In this document: one piece after another, positions 9,419-17,354 of the stretch
How positions within the stretch are numbered: the stretch's first letter is position 1
How the letters are laid out: each line of letters opens with the position of its first letter
Origin: Hyphomicrobiales bacterium
Lineage (GTDB): Bacteria; Pseudomonadota; Alphaproteobacteria; Rhizobiales; Rhizobiaceae
DNA length: 64,000 bases
Assembly (NCBI GenBank): GCA_900473795.1
Contig: UCMT01000046.1
Location: forward strand, 20,107-84,106
Direction of reading: 5' to 3'
The notes under the pieces: generated by a model
The model's input: only the letters and a program-made list of their open reading frames with translations
The model's database searches: none
Told to the model about the DNA's origin: nothing
Made by a program: the position numbers and the translations under genes

Positions 9419-10318
9419 CTACCCTTTCGGCCGGGTCTTCAGGAAATCGACGAAGGCCCTGAGGGGCGGTGGCATATGTTTGCGGCTGGCATAATAGAGA
9501 TAGGGGCCGGGAAAGTCCGGCGCCCAGTCTTCCAGAATGGGCACAAGCTCGCCGCGGGCGATCGCGGGCGCGAGGAACTCCCCGAAGGTGGCGATGATGC
9601 CAAGGCCTTCAAGCGCGGCGCTGATCTCCAGTTCGAGGGTATTGCTGGTGACGCGGGCCTGCGGCGAAATACGGATCGTCTCATCGCCCCGCTCGAACTC
9701 CCATGACGGCATGCTGCCGCTGGCAAAACGGTGGCGGATGCACGCATGATCAAGCACCTCCTGGGGATGACGGGGTACACCGTGGGCCTGGAGATAGGCG
9801 GGGGACGCAGCGGTGACGAAACGCTGCCTGCGCGGGCCGATCGGCACGGCGATCATGTCCTTCTCCAGCCGCTCGTCATAGCGGACGCCAGCATCGAACC
9901 CGGCCGCCAGCACATCGATGAAACGGTCGTCGCCGCTGACCTCCAGCGTGATGCCGGGATAGGCCTTCAGGAAATCGGCGGCGATATCGGGCAGGATGGC
10001 GCGGGCGACGACGGTCGCGACGTTGAGGCGCAGCGTGCCGGTGGCGCTGTCGCGAAAACTGTTGACCTGATCGAGAGCCGAAGCGACCTCGCCCAGCGCT
10101 GGAGATAGGCGCTCCATCAGCCGCTCGCCAGCCTCCGTCAGCGTGACGCTGCGGGTCGTGCGGTTGAGCAGGCGAACGCCGAGCCGTTCCTCGAGCCTGC
10201 GCAGCGCCTCGCTGAGCGATGACGCCGATACGCCACGCTTGCGGGCGGCGGCGCGAAAACTGCGCTCACGCGCGACAGCGGTGAAGGCATCGAGGTCGGC
10301 CAGCGGCAGATCGGTCAT
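9419..10318 (-). CDS. LysR-family transcriptional regulator
   Basis: A 299-residue LysR protein. The N-terminal winged HTH is in LDAFTAVARERSFRAAARKRGVS and LSEALRRLEERLGVRLLNR; the rest is a substrate-binding effector domain (TLRLNVATVVARAILPDIAADF). The start MTDLPLADLDAF is chosen over an ATG five codons upstream. It is divergently transcribed from the aldo/keto reductase at 10434, with a palindrome in the 115-bp gap, so it probably controls that gene and itself. The effector is unknown. Confidence 0.93.
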   Translation of the reverse strand: MTDLPLADLDAFTAVARERSFRAAARKRGVSASSLSEALRRLEERLGVRLLNRTTRSVTLTEAGERLMERLSPALGEVASALDQVNSFRDSATGTLRLNVATVVARAILPDIAADFLKAYPGITLEVSGDDRFIDVLAAGFDAGVRYDERLEKDMIAVPIGPRRQRFVTAASPAYLQAHGVPRHPQEVLDHACIRHRFASGSMPSWEFERGDETIRISPQARVTSNTLELEISAALEGLGIIATFGEFLAPAIARGELVPILEDWAPDFPGPYLYYASRKHMPPPLRAFVDFLKTRPKG

Positions 10319-10338
10319 TGTACGATTTTCCAAACAGC

Positions 10339-10368
10339 TTGTGCGCTTTAATATGGATTATCGCACAA
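10339..10368. promoter_or_regulatory. LysR-type operator candidate in the divergent LysR/AKR gap
   Basis: TTGTGCG and CGCACAA form a perfect 7-bp inverted repeat with a 16-nt spacer. It lies about 20 bp from the LysR start and 65 bp from the reductase start, a typical place for a LysR recognition site. Confidence 0.45.
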
Positions 10369-10433
10369 AGCATATCGCTGTAAAACCACCTCCGAAACAA
10401 GACGCCGCGGCGGCAGACGACAGGAGAAGCGAC

Positions 10434-11429
10434 ATGAACTATGCTCAACTCGGCAAGACCGGTCCTTCCGTCTCGACCCTCGGCCTCGGCTGCATGGGCA
10501 TGTCTGGCATGTACGGCCCCTCCGACCGGCAGAAAGGGATCGCCACGATCCATGCGGCGCTCGATGCCGGCATCAACCTTATCGATACCGGCGACTTTTA
10601 CGGCATGGGCCATAACGAGATGCTGATCGGCGAGGCGCTGAAGGGCGTCGCCCGCGACAAGGTGATCCTCAGCGTCAAGACCGGCGCGCTGCGCGACCGC
10701 GATGGCGGCTTCAACGGCATGGACAACCGGCCGGCGGCGCTGAAGAACTTCATCGCCTATTCGCTGCAGCGGCTCGGCGTCGATCATATCGACATCTACC
10801 GCCCTGCCCGGCTCGATCCCAACGTGCCGATCGAGGAAACAGTGGGCGCCATCGCCGACATGATCAAGGCCGGTTATGTCCGCCATATCGGTCTGTCCGA
10901 AGTCGGCGCCGACACCATCCGCCGGGCGGCGGCCGCGCATCCGATCGCTGACCTGCAGATCGAATATTCGCTGATCTCGCGCGGCATCGAGGACAATATC
11001 CTGCCCACCTGCCGCGACCTCGGCATCGGCGTCACCGCCTATGGTGTGCTTTCACGCGGGTTGATCAGCGGTCATTGGCAGAAGGGCCAGGGCTCCGAAA
11101 AGGGTGACTACCGCAGCCAAAGCCCGCGTTTCCTGGGCGAGAATGTCGACAGGAACCTCGCGCTCGTCGAGGCGCTGCGCAAGATTGCCGACACAAAGGG
11201 CGTCTCGGTCGCACAGATCTCCATTGCCTGGGTTGCGGCACAGGGCGACGATATCGTGCCGGTCGTCGGCGCGCGAAAAGTCGAGCAGCTGAAAGAAGCG
11301 CTGGGATCGCGGGATGTGCATCTGTCGCTCGCCGATCTTGCCGCGATCGAAGCCGCGGTGCCGCGGGATGCCGCCGCCGGGGGGCGTTATCCGGAGGCGA
11401 TGCTCGCACATATGGACAGCGAGAAGTAA
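10434..11429 (+). CDS. Aldo/keto reductase, His-less variant
   Basis: A 331-residue NAD(P)H-dependent oxidoreductase with a TIM-barrel fold. Three members of the catalytic tetrad are visible: D51 and Y56 in LIDTGDFYG, and K82 in SVKTG. The fourth, usually His in a YQHR motif, is replaced: the segment reads IYRPARLDP, with Ala125 in the His position. The C-terminal NADP-binding region (VARKVEQL-type) is present. The start is set by AGGAGAAG upstream of ATG. It is divergent from a LysR regulator. Substrate unknown; the variant motif may mark a subfamily. Confidence 0.93.
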   Translation: MNYAQLGKTGPSVSTLGLGCMGMSGMYGPSDRQKGIATIHAALDAGINLIDTGDFYGMGHNEMLIGEALKGVARDKVILSVKTGALRDRDGGFNGMDNRPAALKNFIAYSLQRLGVDHIDIYRPARLDPNVPIEETVGAIADMIKAGYVRHIGLSEVGADTIRRAAAAHPIADLQIEYSLISRGIEDNILPTCRDLGIGVTAYGVLSRGLISGHWQKGQGSEKGDYRSQSPRFLGENVDRNLALVEALRKIADTKGVSVAQISIAWVAAQGDDIVPVVGARKVEQLKEALGSRDVHLSLADLAAIEAAVPRDAAAGGRYPEAMLAHMDSEK

Positions 11430-11495
11430 TTTGCGTGAAAGGGACACGCGCGCACCGACCGGCTCTCGCTCCGTGCCGGGAAATCCCGCATTCGG

Positions 11496-11828
11496 CTACC
11501 GAACGTAGACGATCTTGCCACCATTCAGCGCGGTCTGGACGCCGACGACATTGAAAGCACGGATGCGTTTTCTCTGAAGCACCGCGCGGATCGCCGCGTT
11601 GGTGCGGATTTCCTGCTGCGCCTGCGCGATCGTTTGCGGCGACGGATGGCGATATTTGTCAGGGACCTGCAAGATGTCGTCCGGGCTGAAATAGCCCGTA
11701 ATCCTGATGACGGTAATGCCGACGCTGGCTTGCGCGCCGCCGGATCGCGACGACTGCGCAAAGCCCGGGCCGACAGCTCCGGTCACGGCAAGTGCCGCGG
11801 AAAGCACCATTATCATGGCTCTCTTCAT
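11496..11828 (-). CDS. Small exported protein, paralogue 1 of a tandem pair
   Basis: A 110-residue protein with a clear signal peptide (about residues 1-24, ending GFAQ). The mature domain ends VVGVQTALNGGKIVYVR and contains YRHPSPQTIAQAQQEIRTN. The neighbour 57 bp upstream encodes a paralogue with the same core: Y-R-x-P-S-x-x-T-x-A-x-A-Q-x-E-I, then VxVQTAxNGGKIxY. Probably periplasmic or secreted. No known domain recognised and function unknown. GGGAGAG ribosome-binding site precedes the ATG. Confidence 0.8.
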   Translation of the reverse strand: MKRAMIMVLSAALAVTGAVGPGFAQSSRSGGAQASVGITVIRITGYFSPDDILQVPDKYRHPSPQTIAQAQQEIRTNAAIRAVLQRKRIRAFNVVGVQTALNGGKIVYVR

Positions 11829-11885
11829 GTTCTCTCCCTCTCACTTGCGCGGGACGAACGCGGCGCCGATGGGATAACTGCCCAA

Positions 11886-12221
11886 TCAGCGCGCGTAGAT
11901 GATCTTACCGCCATTTGCCGCGGTCTGGACGGCAACGACGTTCTGCGGCTGGATATTCCGGCGTTCCAGAGCCTCTCGGAGAGCGGGACTGGACGCGATT
12001 TCGTCCTGCGCGCGGGCGACCGTTTCGGCAGAGGGATAGCGATAGATCAAGGGAATGCGATCCTGGTCATCATGATAGCTCGGCCGCATGACAATTACGA
12101 GCAATCCGGGCTCCAGGGGCCGGCCGAAAAGAATGGTGCCGAGCGTTTCCGCAGTGGCGGGAGGCGCTGCCGGCAGGGCCAGCGCGCCCGCGGCAAATAC
12201 GAGTGCGACGAATTTCCTCAT
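11886..12221 (-). CDS. Small exported protein, paralogue 2 of a tandem pair
   Basis: A 111-residue product with an Ala/Pro-rich signal peptide (about residues 1-24, PPATAE). The mature part aligns by eye with the downstream neighbour: YRYPSAETVARAQDEIASSP matches YRHPSPQTIAQAQQEIRTN, and the C-terminus VVAVQTAANGGKIIYAR matches VVGVQTALNGGKIVYVR. The spacing suggests co-transcription and gene duplication. AAGGAGAAG precedes the start. No function recognised. Confidence 0.8.
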   Translation of the reverse strand: MRKFVALVFAAGALALPAAPPATAETLGTILFGRPLEPGLLVIVMRPSYHDDQDRIPLIYRYPSAETVARAQDEIASSPALREALERRNIQPQNVVAVQTAANGGKIIYAR

Positions 12222-12351
12222 GTCTCTTCTCCTTCATCGGCAGTTCGCTGGGCGCGCCGTTCGATAGAAGGAGATATAGGTCGCGCCTGCTCGTTTTGCG
12301 ATCAGCAGCTAAGCGGGAACACGATTTTTTGAGCAGGCGTCCGCCGCCCGC

Positions 12352-13284
12352 TCAGATATCGTTGTTGAACGTGTCGCAGGAGGAGAGCTTGCCGCTGTCG
12401 AAGCCGCGCTTGAACCAGGTGGAGCGCTGCGCCGACGTGCCGTGGTTGAAGCTCTCGGGAACGACGTAGCCCTGGGTGCGCTTCTGCAGCGTGTCGTCGC
12501 CGATCTGGGTGGCTGCGTTCAGCGCCTCTTCGAGATCGCCCTGCTCGAGAATCCCCTTCTGCTCGGTATACTTGCCCCAGATGCCGGCAAAACAATCCGC
12601 CTGCAGTTCGACGCGGATCGACATCTGATTGGAATCGACCTCGCTCATGCGCTGGCGCTGGGCATTCACCTTCGGCAGGATGCCGAGCAGGTTCTGCACG
12701 TGATGGCCGACTTCATGGGCAATCACATAGGCCTCGGCGAAATCGCCCGATGCATCGAAGCGCTGCGCCAGTTCGTCGAAGAAGGCCATGTCCAGATAGA
12801 CCTTGTGGTCGCCGGGGCAATAGAACGGGCCGCTGGCGGACGACGCCATGCCGCAGGCGGAATTGATGCCATCGCGGAAGAGAACGAGTTTCGGCTCCTG
12901 ATAGGTTTCGCCGTTTGCCTGGAAGATGCCGTTCCAGGTGTCTTCGGTCTCGGCCAGCACCGTCGCGACGAAGGCCTTGGTTTCTTCCTCCTGCGCGGAA
13001 CCCCGCGGTGACTGCGATTCGGTCTGCTCGACGCCGGGCGAACCGACCTGCCCGCTCTCCATCACCTGCAGGAGGTCGATGCCCATCATCTTCAGGACGA
13101 AATAGATGACGACGAGGAAGATGATCGTGCCGATGCTCATGCCGCCGCCGCGGCCACCACCCCCGGTCGGAATGCGAAAGCCGCCGCCCCGCCCAAAGGG
13201 GTTGCCGCCCAAGCCGCCACGAGAAGGGCTGGATCCGCGAACGTCCTCGACATTGCCCGATTGGCGGCGGCCTCTCCACTCCAT
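12352..13284 (-). CDS. Neutral zinc metallopeptidase, YpfJ family
   Basis: A 310-residue putative zinc protease. A Gly/Arg-rich cytoplasmic N-terminus (residues 1-49) precedes one membrane segment (about 50-67, MSIGTIIFLVVIYFVL). The periplasmic catalytic domain has the zincin motif HEVGH at 190-194 and the downstream QADCFAG segment that supplies the third ligand. This is the YpfJ/'neutral zinc metallopeptidase' family; physiological substrates are not known. GGGAG lies before the ATG. The gene is divergent from the alcohol dehydrogenase. Confidence 0.92.
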   Translation of the reverse strand: MEWRGRRQSGNVEDVRGSSPSRGGLGGNPFGRGGGFRIPTGGGGRGGGMSIGTIIFLVVIYFVLKMMGIDLLQVMESGQVGSPGVEQTESQSPRGSAQEEETKAFVATVLAETEDTWNGIFQANGETYQEPKLVLFRDGINSACGMASSASGPFYCPGDHKVYLDMAFFDELAQRFDASGDFAEAYVIAHEVGHHVQNLLGILPKVNAQRQRMSEVDSNQMSIRVELQADCFAGIWGKYTEQKGILEQGDLEEALNAATQIGDDTLQKRTQGYVVPESFNHGTSAQRSTWFKRGFDSGKLSSCDTFNNDI

Positions 13285-13467
13285 GATGCGATCTCCCAGT
13301 CTGCTTGGCGGCTATCAAGCCTTTGTTGGCAACCATATAACGCGCGAGACGCAATTTTGTGCAAGATCAAAACGATAAAGTTGCACGTGTTCAAATTCGG
13401 CGATGCCGCTGGCAGCACCGGCTTTGCCGTGCAAGTATGGCGGCCACGTTTTGGGAGGAGCGACGAC

Positions 13468-14490
13468 ATGAAGGCCATGCGGCTGGAATCGATCGGCAAT
13501 CTGGTCGTGCGCGAGATCGAGAAACCCGTTCCCGGCCCCGACGACCTGCTGGTCCGCGTCGAGGCCTGCGGCATCTGCGGCACCGACCGCCACCTGCTGC
13601 ACGGCGAATTTCCTTCGACGCCACCCGTAACGCTCGGCCACGAATTCTGCGGCATCGTCGAGGCGATGGGCGAGGAGGTCAAAGGCTTCAGGCTCGGCGC
13701 CCGCATCACCGGCGATCCGAACATCTCCTGCGGCCGCTGCCCGCAATGCCACGCGGGCCGGGTCAATCTCTGCCGCAACCTGAAGGCCATCGGCATCAGC
13801 CGCGACGGCGGTTTTGCCGATTATGTCGTCGTGCCGCAGAAACAGGCCTTCGAAATCCCGCTCGACCTGCCCGCAGCGCACGGCGCCTTCTGCGAACCGC
13901 TCGCCTGCTGCCTGCATGGCGTCGACCTGACCGGGATCAGGGCCGGGTCCTCCGTCGTGGTGCTCGGCGGCGGCGTCATCGGGCTGTTGACGGTACAGCT
14001 TGCACGGCTCGCCGGGGCAACGACGGTCATTCTCTCCACGCGGCAGGAAGCGAAGCGGAAACTGGCCGAGGAACTCGGCGCCACGGCCAGCGTCGATCCT
14101 TCCGCCGGCGGTATCATCGGAGAGATCACAGGCCCCGGCGGCCTTGTGCCGGGCGGCGTGGACGTGGTGATCGAATGCGCCGGCGTTGCCGAGACCGTCG
14201 AGCAGTCGACGCGCCTCGCCCGCGCCGGCGGCACCGTCGTCATCCTCGGCGTGATGGCGCAGGGCGAGACCGTTCGGATCGAGCCGTTCGACATCCTCTT
14301 TCGGGAACTCCGGGTGCTCGGCTCCTTCATCAACCCCTTCACCCATCGCCGCGCCGCCGACCTCGTGGCCTCCGGCGTCATCAACGTGGAAAAGCTGATC
14401 TCGCGCACAATCACGCTGGAGGAAGCGCCGGAGGTGATCCGCAATCCGCCCGCTGCGGGAGAAGTAAAGGTTCTCGTGGTTGCCGGATGA
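13468..14490 (+). CDS. Zinc-dependent alcohol/polyol dehydrogenase (MDR superfamily)
   Basis: A 340-residue medium-chain dehydrogenase. Catalytic zinc ligands are C37 (GICGTD) and the H58-E59 pair (LGHEF). The structural zinc has four Cys at 88, 91, 94 and 102. A Rossmann motif VVVLGGGVIGLL follows at about residue 167. The pattern resembles sorbitol, threonine and 2,3-butanediol dehydrogenases that oxidise secondary alcohols with NAD. GGGAGGAG precedes the ATG. The substrate cannot be set from sequence alone. Confidence 0.92.
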   Translation: MKAMRLESIGNLVVREIEKPVPGPDDLLVRVEACGICGTDRHLLHGEFPSTPPVTLGHEFCGIVEAMGEEVKGFRLGARITGDPNISCGRCPQCHAGRVNLCRNLKAIGISRDGGFADYVVVPQKQAFEIPLDLPAAHGAFCEPLACCLHGVDLTGIRAGSSVVVLGGGVIGLLTVQLARLAGATTVILSTRQEAKRKLAEELGATASVDPSAGGIIGEITGPGGLVPGGVDVVIECAGVAETVEQSTRLARAGGTVVILGVMAQGETVRIEPFDILFRELRVLGSFINPFTHRRAADLVASGVINVEKLISRTITLEEAPEVIRNPPAAGEVKVLVVAG

Positions 14491-14565
14491 CCTGGAACTG
14501 GCAAGCGCCGCAGAATCCCGCCGGAAACATGGACTCTGCGGCGACATAATCCGGCCGCTACCGGA

Positions 14566-15270
14566 TCAGGCGGCGAAGCGTGCGATCACCTCGGCGAGCG
14601 GTATATGACCAACGCAGGCGCCGGAGCCAGCCGGCTTTTCGCCATCCTCGACTGCCAGAGCATATTGCACCACCGGTTCGGCTTCGATCCGGCGGCGCAG
14701 CGCTGCAAGTTTTGGATAGGCCTTGGCATCGACGGCCTGGTGGAACTCCGCCCAGCGCGCCACGCCGATCAGCGTGGTATCCGCTAAACTCAGGCGGTCA
14801 CCGGCCAGAAACGGCGTATCGCCGATCATCGCCTCAAGTTTTTCATGGCGCACCACAACGGATTTGCGGCCGAAATCACGGAGAAACGCAAGTGTCTCCG
14901 GCGTCTCGCCTTCGGACTCAAGTGCTGCCCACAGCGGCGTAAAGGAACCGGTGAAGCCGGTATTCACGAAAGCCATCAGCTGCAGCATCCGGTCTGCCTC
15001 CGGCGAGCGGGGATCGAAGCTGATGCGGTGCTGAGTGTCGCGGGCCGAAAGCCACCCGGCAATCGCCATGGTTTCGGTGAGGACAGCGCCTTTGTCGGTG
15101 ATCAGCACCGGCGTCTCCTGGCGGCCGTTCAGCCGGGCATAGGCGTCGTTCTTCATCTCGCTGAGCATATTCACGCGGCAGAGGCTGTAGGGTTGGCCGA
15201 CCTTTTCGAACGCGGCGACAAGCCCCATCGAGCTTCCGAGCGGGAAGCCGTGAAGGAGGATAGGTTCCAT
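14566..15270 (-). CDS. Glutathione S-transferase family protein
   Basis: A 234-residue GST-like protein with an N-terminal thioredoxin fold (ILLHGFPLGSSMG, ETPVLITDKGAVLTETMAI with the cis-Pro and Glu-Thr glutathione contact). An all-helical C-terminal domain follows (TPFLAGDRLSLADTTLIGVARWAEF). The start MEPILLHG is chosen; the open frame continues 24 codons upstream. It is divergent from an HxlR regulator across a 108-bp gap, an arrangement that usually means local control. Substrate unknown. Confidence 0.9.
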   Translation of the reverse strand: MEPILLHGFPLGSSMGLVAAFEKVGQPYSLCRVNMLSEMKNDAYARLNGRQETPVLITDKGAVLTETMAIAGWLSARDTQHRISFDPRSPEADRMLQLMAFVNTGFTGSFTPLWAALESEGETPETLAFLRDFGRKSVVVRHEKLEAMIGDTPFLAGDRLSLADTTLIGVARWAEFHQAVDAKAYPKLAALRRRIEAEPVVQYALAVEDGEKPAGSGACVGHIPLAEVIARFAA

Positions 15271-15348
15271 TTTTTGTGTCTCTTCTTGATTGAGGATGAC
15301 GCTGCGCAGCGATGGGTTGACCCTATCCTTTGGCGGGCCCATGTAAAT

Positions 15349-15366
15349 TACGCACTATTTTGTAAC
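15349..15366. promoter_or_regulatory. HxlR-type operator candidate
   Basis: TTAC-N10-GTAA lies in the divergent gap between the GST and HxlR genes, 13 bp before the HxlR start. HxlR regulators often bind GTAA/TTAC half-sites close to their own start. Confidence 0.35.
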
Positions 15367-15378
15367 CAGGATCGCCCG

Positions 15379-15744
15379 ATGAAAGACGTCGTTTCCAAAT
15401 GCCCGATCGAAGAGGTCATGCGCGTGCTGAGCGGTCGCTGGCCGACACTGCTGCTCTACTATCTGAAGGACGGCACCAAGCGTTTCAGCGATCTGCAGCG
15501 CGACAACCCGACACTTTCGCACCGCATGCTGGCGCTGGAACTGCGCAAGCTGGAAAAGGCCGGCATCATCCGGCGCACGGCCTATCCCGGATATCCGTTG
15601 CGCGTCGACTACGACCTGACGGCGTCGGGCCACACGCTCGTCCCGCTGATCGACGCGCTCGGCGATTGGTGGGCAGAGAGGGCTGAAGGCCGGGTGGAGC
15701 CGGTCGAGGCAAAGATACGCCGGCCCCTGATCAAGGCCGCCTGA
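15379..15744 (+). CDS. HxlR-family transcriptional regulator
   Basis: A 121-residue winged-HTH protein. It begins KCPIEEVMRVLSGRWPTLLLYYL with the family Cys near the N-terminus, then LSHRMLALELRKLEKAGIIRR as the recognition helix and wing. HxlR regulators respond to aldehydes, quinones or redox stress. Divergent from the GST gene, which is its likely target. The start is the ATG just before KDVVSKCP. Confidence 0.92.
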   Translation: MKDVVSKCPIEEVMRVLSGRWPTLLLYYLKDGTKRFSDLQRDNPTLSHRMLALELRKLEKAGIIRRTAYPGYPLRVDYDLTASGHTLVPLIDALGDWWAERAEGRVEPVEAKIRRPLIKAA

Positions 15745-15867
15745 CGGGATGATCCGGCGGCACAGATCTTCGGGGACTTGGCCGGCGGGCGCAGCGCAAC
15801 CGTGCAGGGGCGCAGGGGAAAGCAGCAATCCGCTGTCAGCGAGCCGGATTTGGTGTAGACTGCGCGG

Positions 15868-17277
15868 ATGAGTGAAGCCCAGCCTTTATTCGCGGCGCTG
15901 CGCCAATCGGCAAAGCCGGACATTGTCGATGCTCTCGAGCGGCTGGTCCATGAGGCACCCGACCGCAAGCTTGGTCGTGTCAATGCGCTGGCGTTTGCCG
16001 CAAGCGAAGGGCTCGACGAGGAGCAGGCGATCAACGGGTTCCTGCATGCGTCCCGGCTCGGCCTGTTCGAAATGTCGTGGAACGTGCTTTGCCCCGGATG
16101 TGGCGGCGTGCTCGATGCCAATACCTCGCTCAAGACCGTGCAGAACGAGGAATATACCTGTGCGCTTTGTGCTGCCGGTTACGAGCCGACGCTCGACGAG
16201 ATGGTCGAAGTGACCTTCACGATCAATCCGCGCGTGCGCCACATCGAAGCCCACAATCCGCACGAACTGCCGCCGCTCGAGTATTTCCGCCAGATCTACT
16301 GGGGCTCGGGCATCGACATGCCTGAAGAAGATTACGAGGCAAAGGTCGACGAGTTCGTTCTCGAAGCACTCGAACTGCCGTCGGGGGAAAAGGCGGTCAT
16401 ATCGCTGCAGTTGCCGGAGGGCTTCGTCATGGTCTTCGAACCGGTGACGCATGCAGCGCAGTTCCTCGACGTGAAGGGCGAACCGACGAAGGAGCGAACG
16501 ACCCTTTCGCTCGTCTTCGACCGCGGTTTCCAGCACCGCGAGACGCTGGAGTTGCGGCCCGGCCCCGTGCGCATCATGCTGGAAAATCACACCGAGGTCC
16601 GCACCCTGCCATCCGTGTGCCTGGCAAACGATGCGCTGCACGACCTGCTCGGCCGCCGCCGCCCCTTCCTGACCGCCAAGCGCCTGCTCACCAACCAGAC
16701 GTTCCGCGACATCTACCGCACCGACACGATCGATGTGGACCAGCGGCTGAAGATCACCAGCCTCACCTTCCTCTTCACCGACCTGCGCGGCTCGACCGAA
16801 CTCTACGAGCGGGTCGGCGATCTTGCGGCCTTCGATCTGGTGAAGACGCATTTCAGCATCCTGCACGAGATTGTCAGCGCCGAGGCCGGGGCCGTCGTGA
16901 AGACGATCGGCGATGCCGTGATGGCCACCTTCCCGACGCCAGACCGGGCGGTCGCGGCAGCCATGCGGATGCGCGACGCCATGCGCCAGCTCAACGAGGA
17001 CCGCGGCGGCGAGGACCTGCTTCTGAAAATCGGCATCCATGAAGGGCCATGCATCGCGGTAAGCCTCAACGAGCGACAGGACTATTTCGGCCAGACCGTG
17101 AACATCGCCTCGCGCGTCCAGCATCTCGCAACGTCCCGCGAGATTTTCGCGACAGGCTCGGTGCTGGAAGATCCCCGTGCCTTCCACATCCTGACGGAGG
17201 CGGGCGTGACACCGACATCGCACAATGTGGCGCTGCGCGGCATCACCGACCAGATCAATATTTTTACGATCCCGTGA
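15868..17277 (+). CDS. Class III adenylate/guanylate cyclase with N-terminal DUF5939-like region
   Basis: A 469-residue cytoplasmic cyclase that would make cAMP or cGMP. The N-terminal about 290 residues hold a CPGCGG...CALC cysteine set (possible zinc ribbon, about residues 74-111) and a DUF5939-like region. The C-terminal catalytic domain has metal-binding D305 (FTDLRGSTELYERVGD) and D349 (KTIGDAVMATF), 44 residues apart as expected, then DYFGQTVNIASRVQ with the transition-state Asn and Arg. All catalytic residues are present. No membrane segment. It is followed by a GC-rich hairpin at 17314-17338. Confidence 0.9.
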   Translation: MSEAQPLFAALRQSAKPDIVDALERLVHEAPDRKLGRVNALAFAASEGLDEEQAINGFLHASRLGLFEMSWNVLCPGCGGVLDANTSLKTVQNEEYTCALCAAGYEPTLDEMVEVTFTINPRVRHIEAHNPHELPPLEYFRQIYWGSGIDMPEEDYEAKVDEFVLEALELPSGEKAVISLQLPEGFVMVFEPVTHAAQFLDVKGEPTKERTTLSLVFDRGFQHRETLELRPGPVRIMLENHTEVRTLPSVCLANDALHDLLGRRRPFLTAKRLLTNQTFRDIYRTDTIDVDQRLKITSLTFLFTDLRGSTELYERVGDLAAFDLVKTHFSILHEIVSAEAGAVVKTIGDAVMATFPTPDRAVAAAMRMRDAMRQLNEDRGGEDLLLKIGIHEGPCIAVSLNERQDYFGQTVNIASRVQHLATSREIFATGSVLEDPRAFHILTEAGVTPTSHNVALRGITDQINIFTIP

Positions 17278-17354
17278 GCGATCGCGGTTGTCCGGCCGGG
17301 CATTTCGACAGGTGGCCGGCCCGCACCGCAGGCCGGCCCCATAAACGCTGACGC

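Noticed and set aside
12316..12340. GGAAC-N17-CGTC as an EcfG promoter
   Set aside because: The -10 is CGTC rather than CGTT and it points into the 3' end of the opposite-strand metallopeptidase gene.
14549..14566. ATCCGG/CCGGAT hairpin between convergent dehydrogenase and GST genes as a terminator
   Set aside because: Short stem and no T run on either side.
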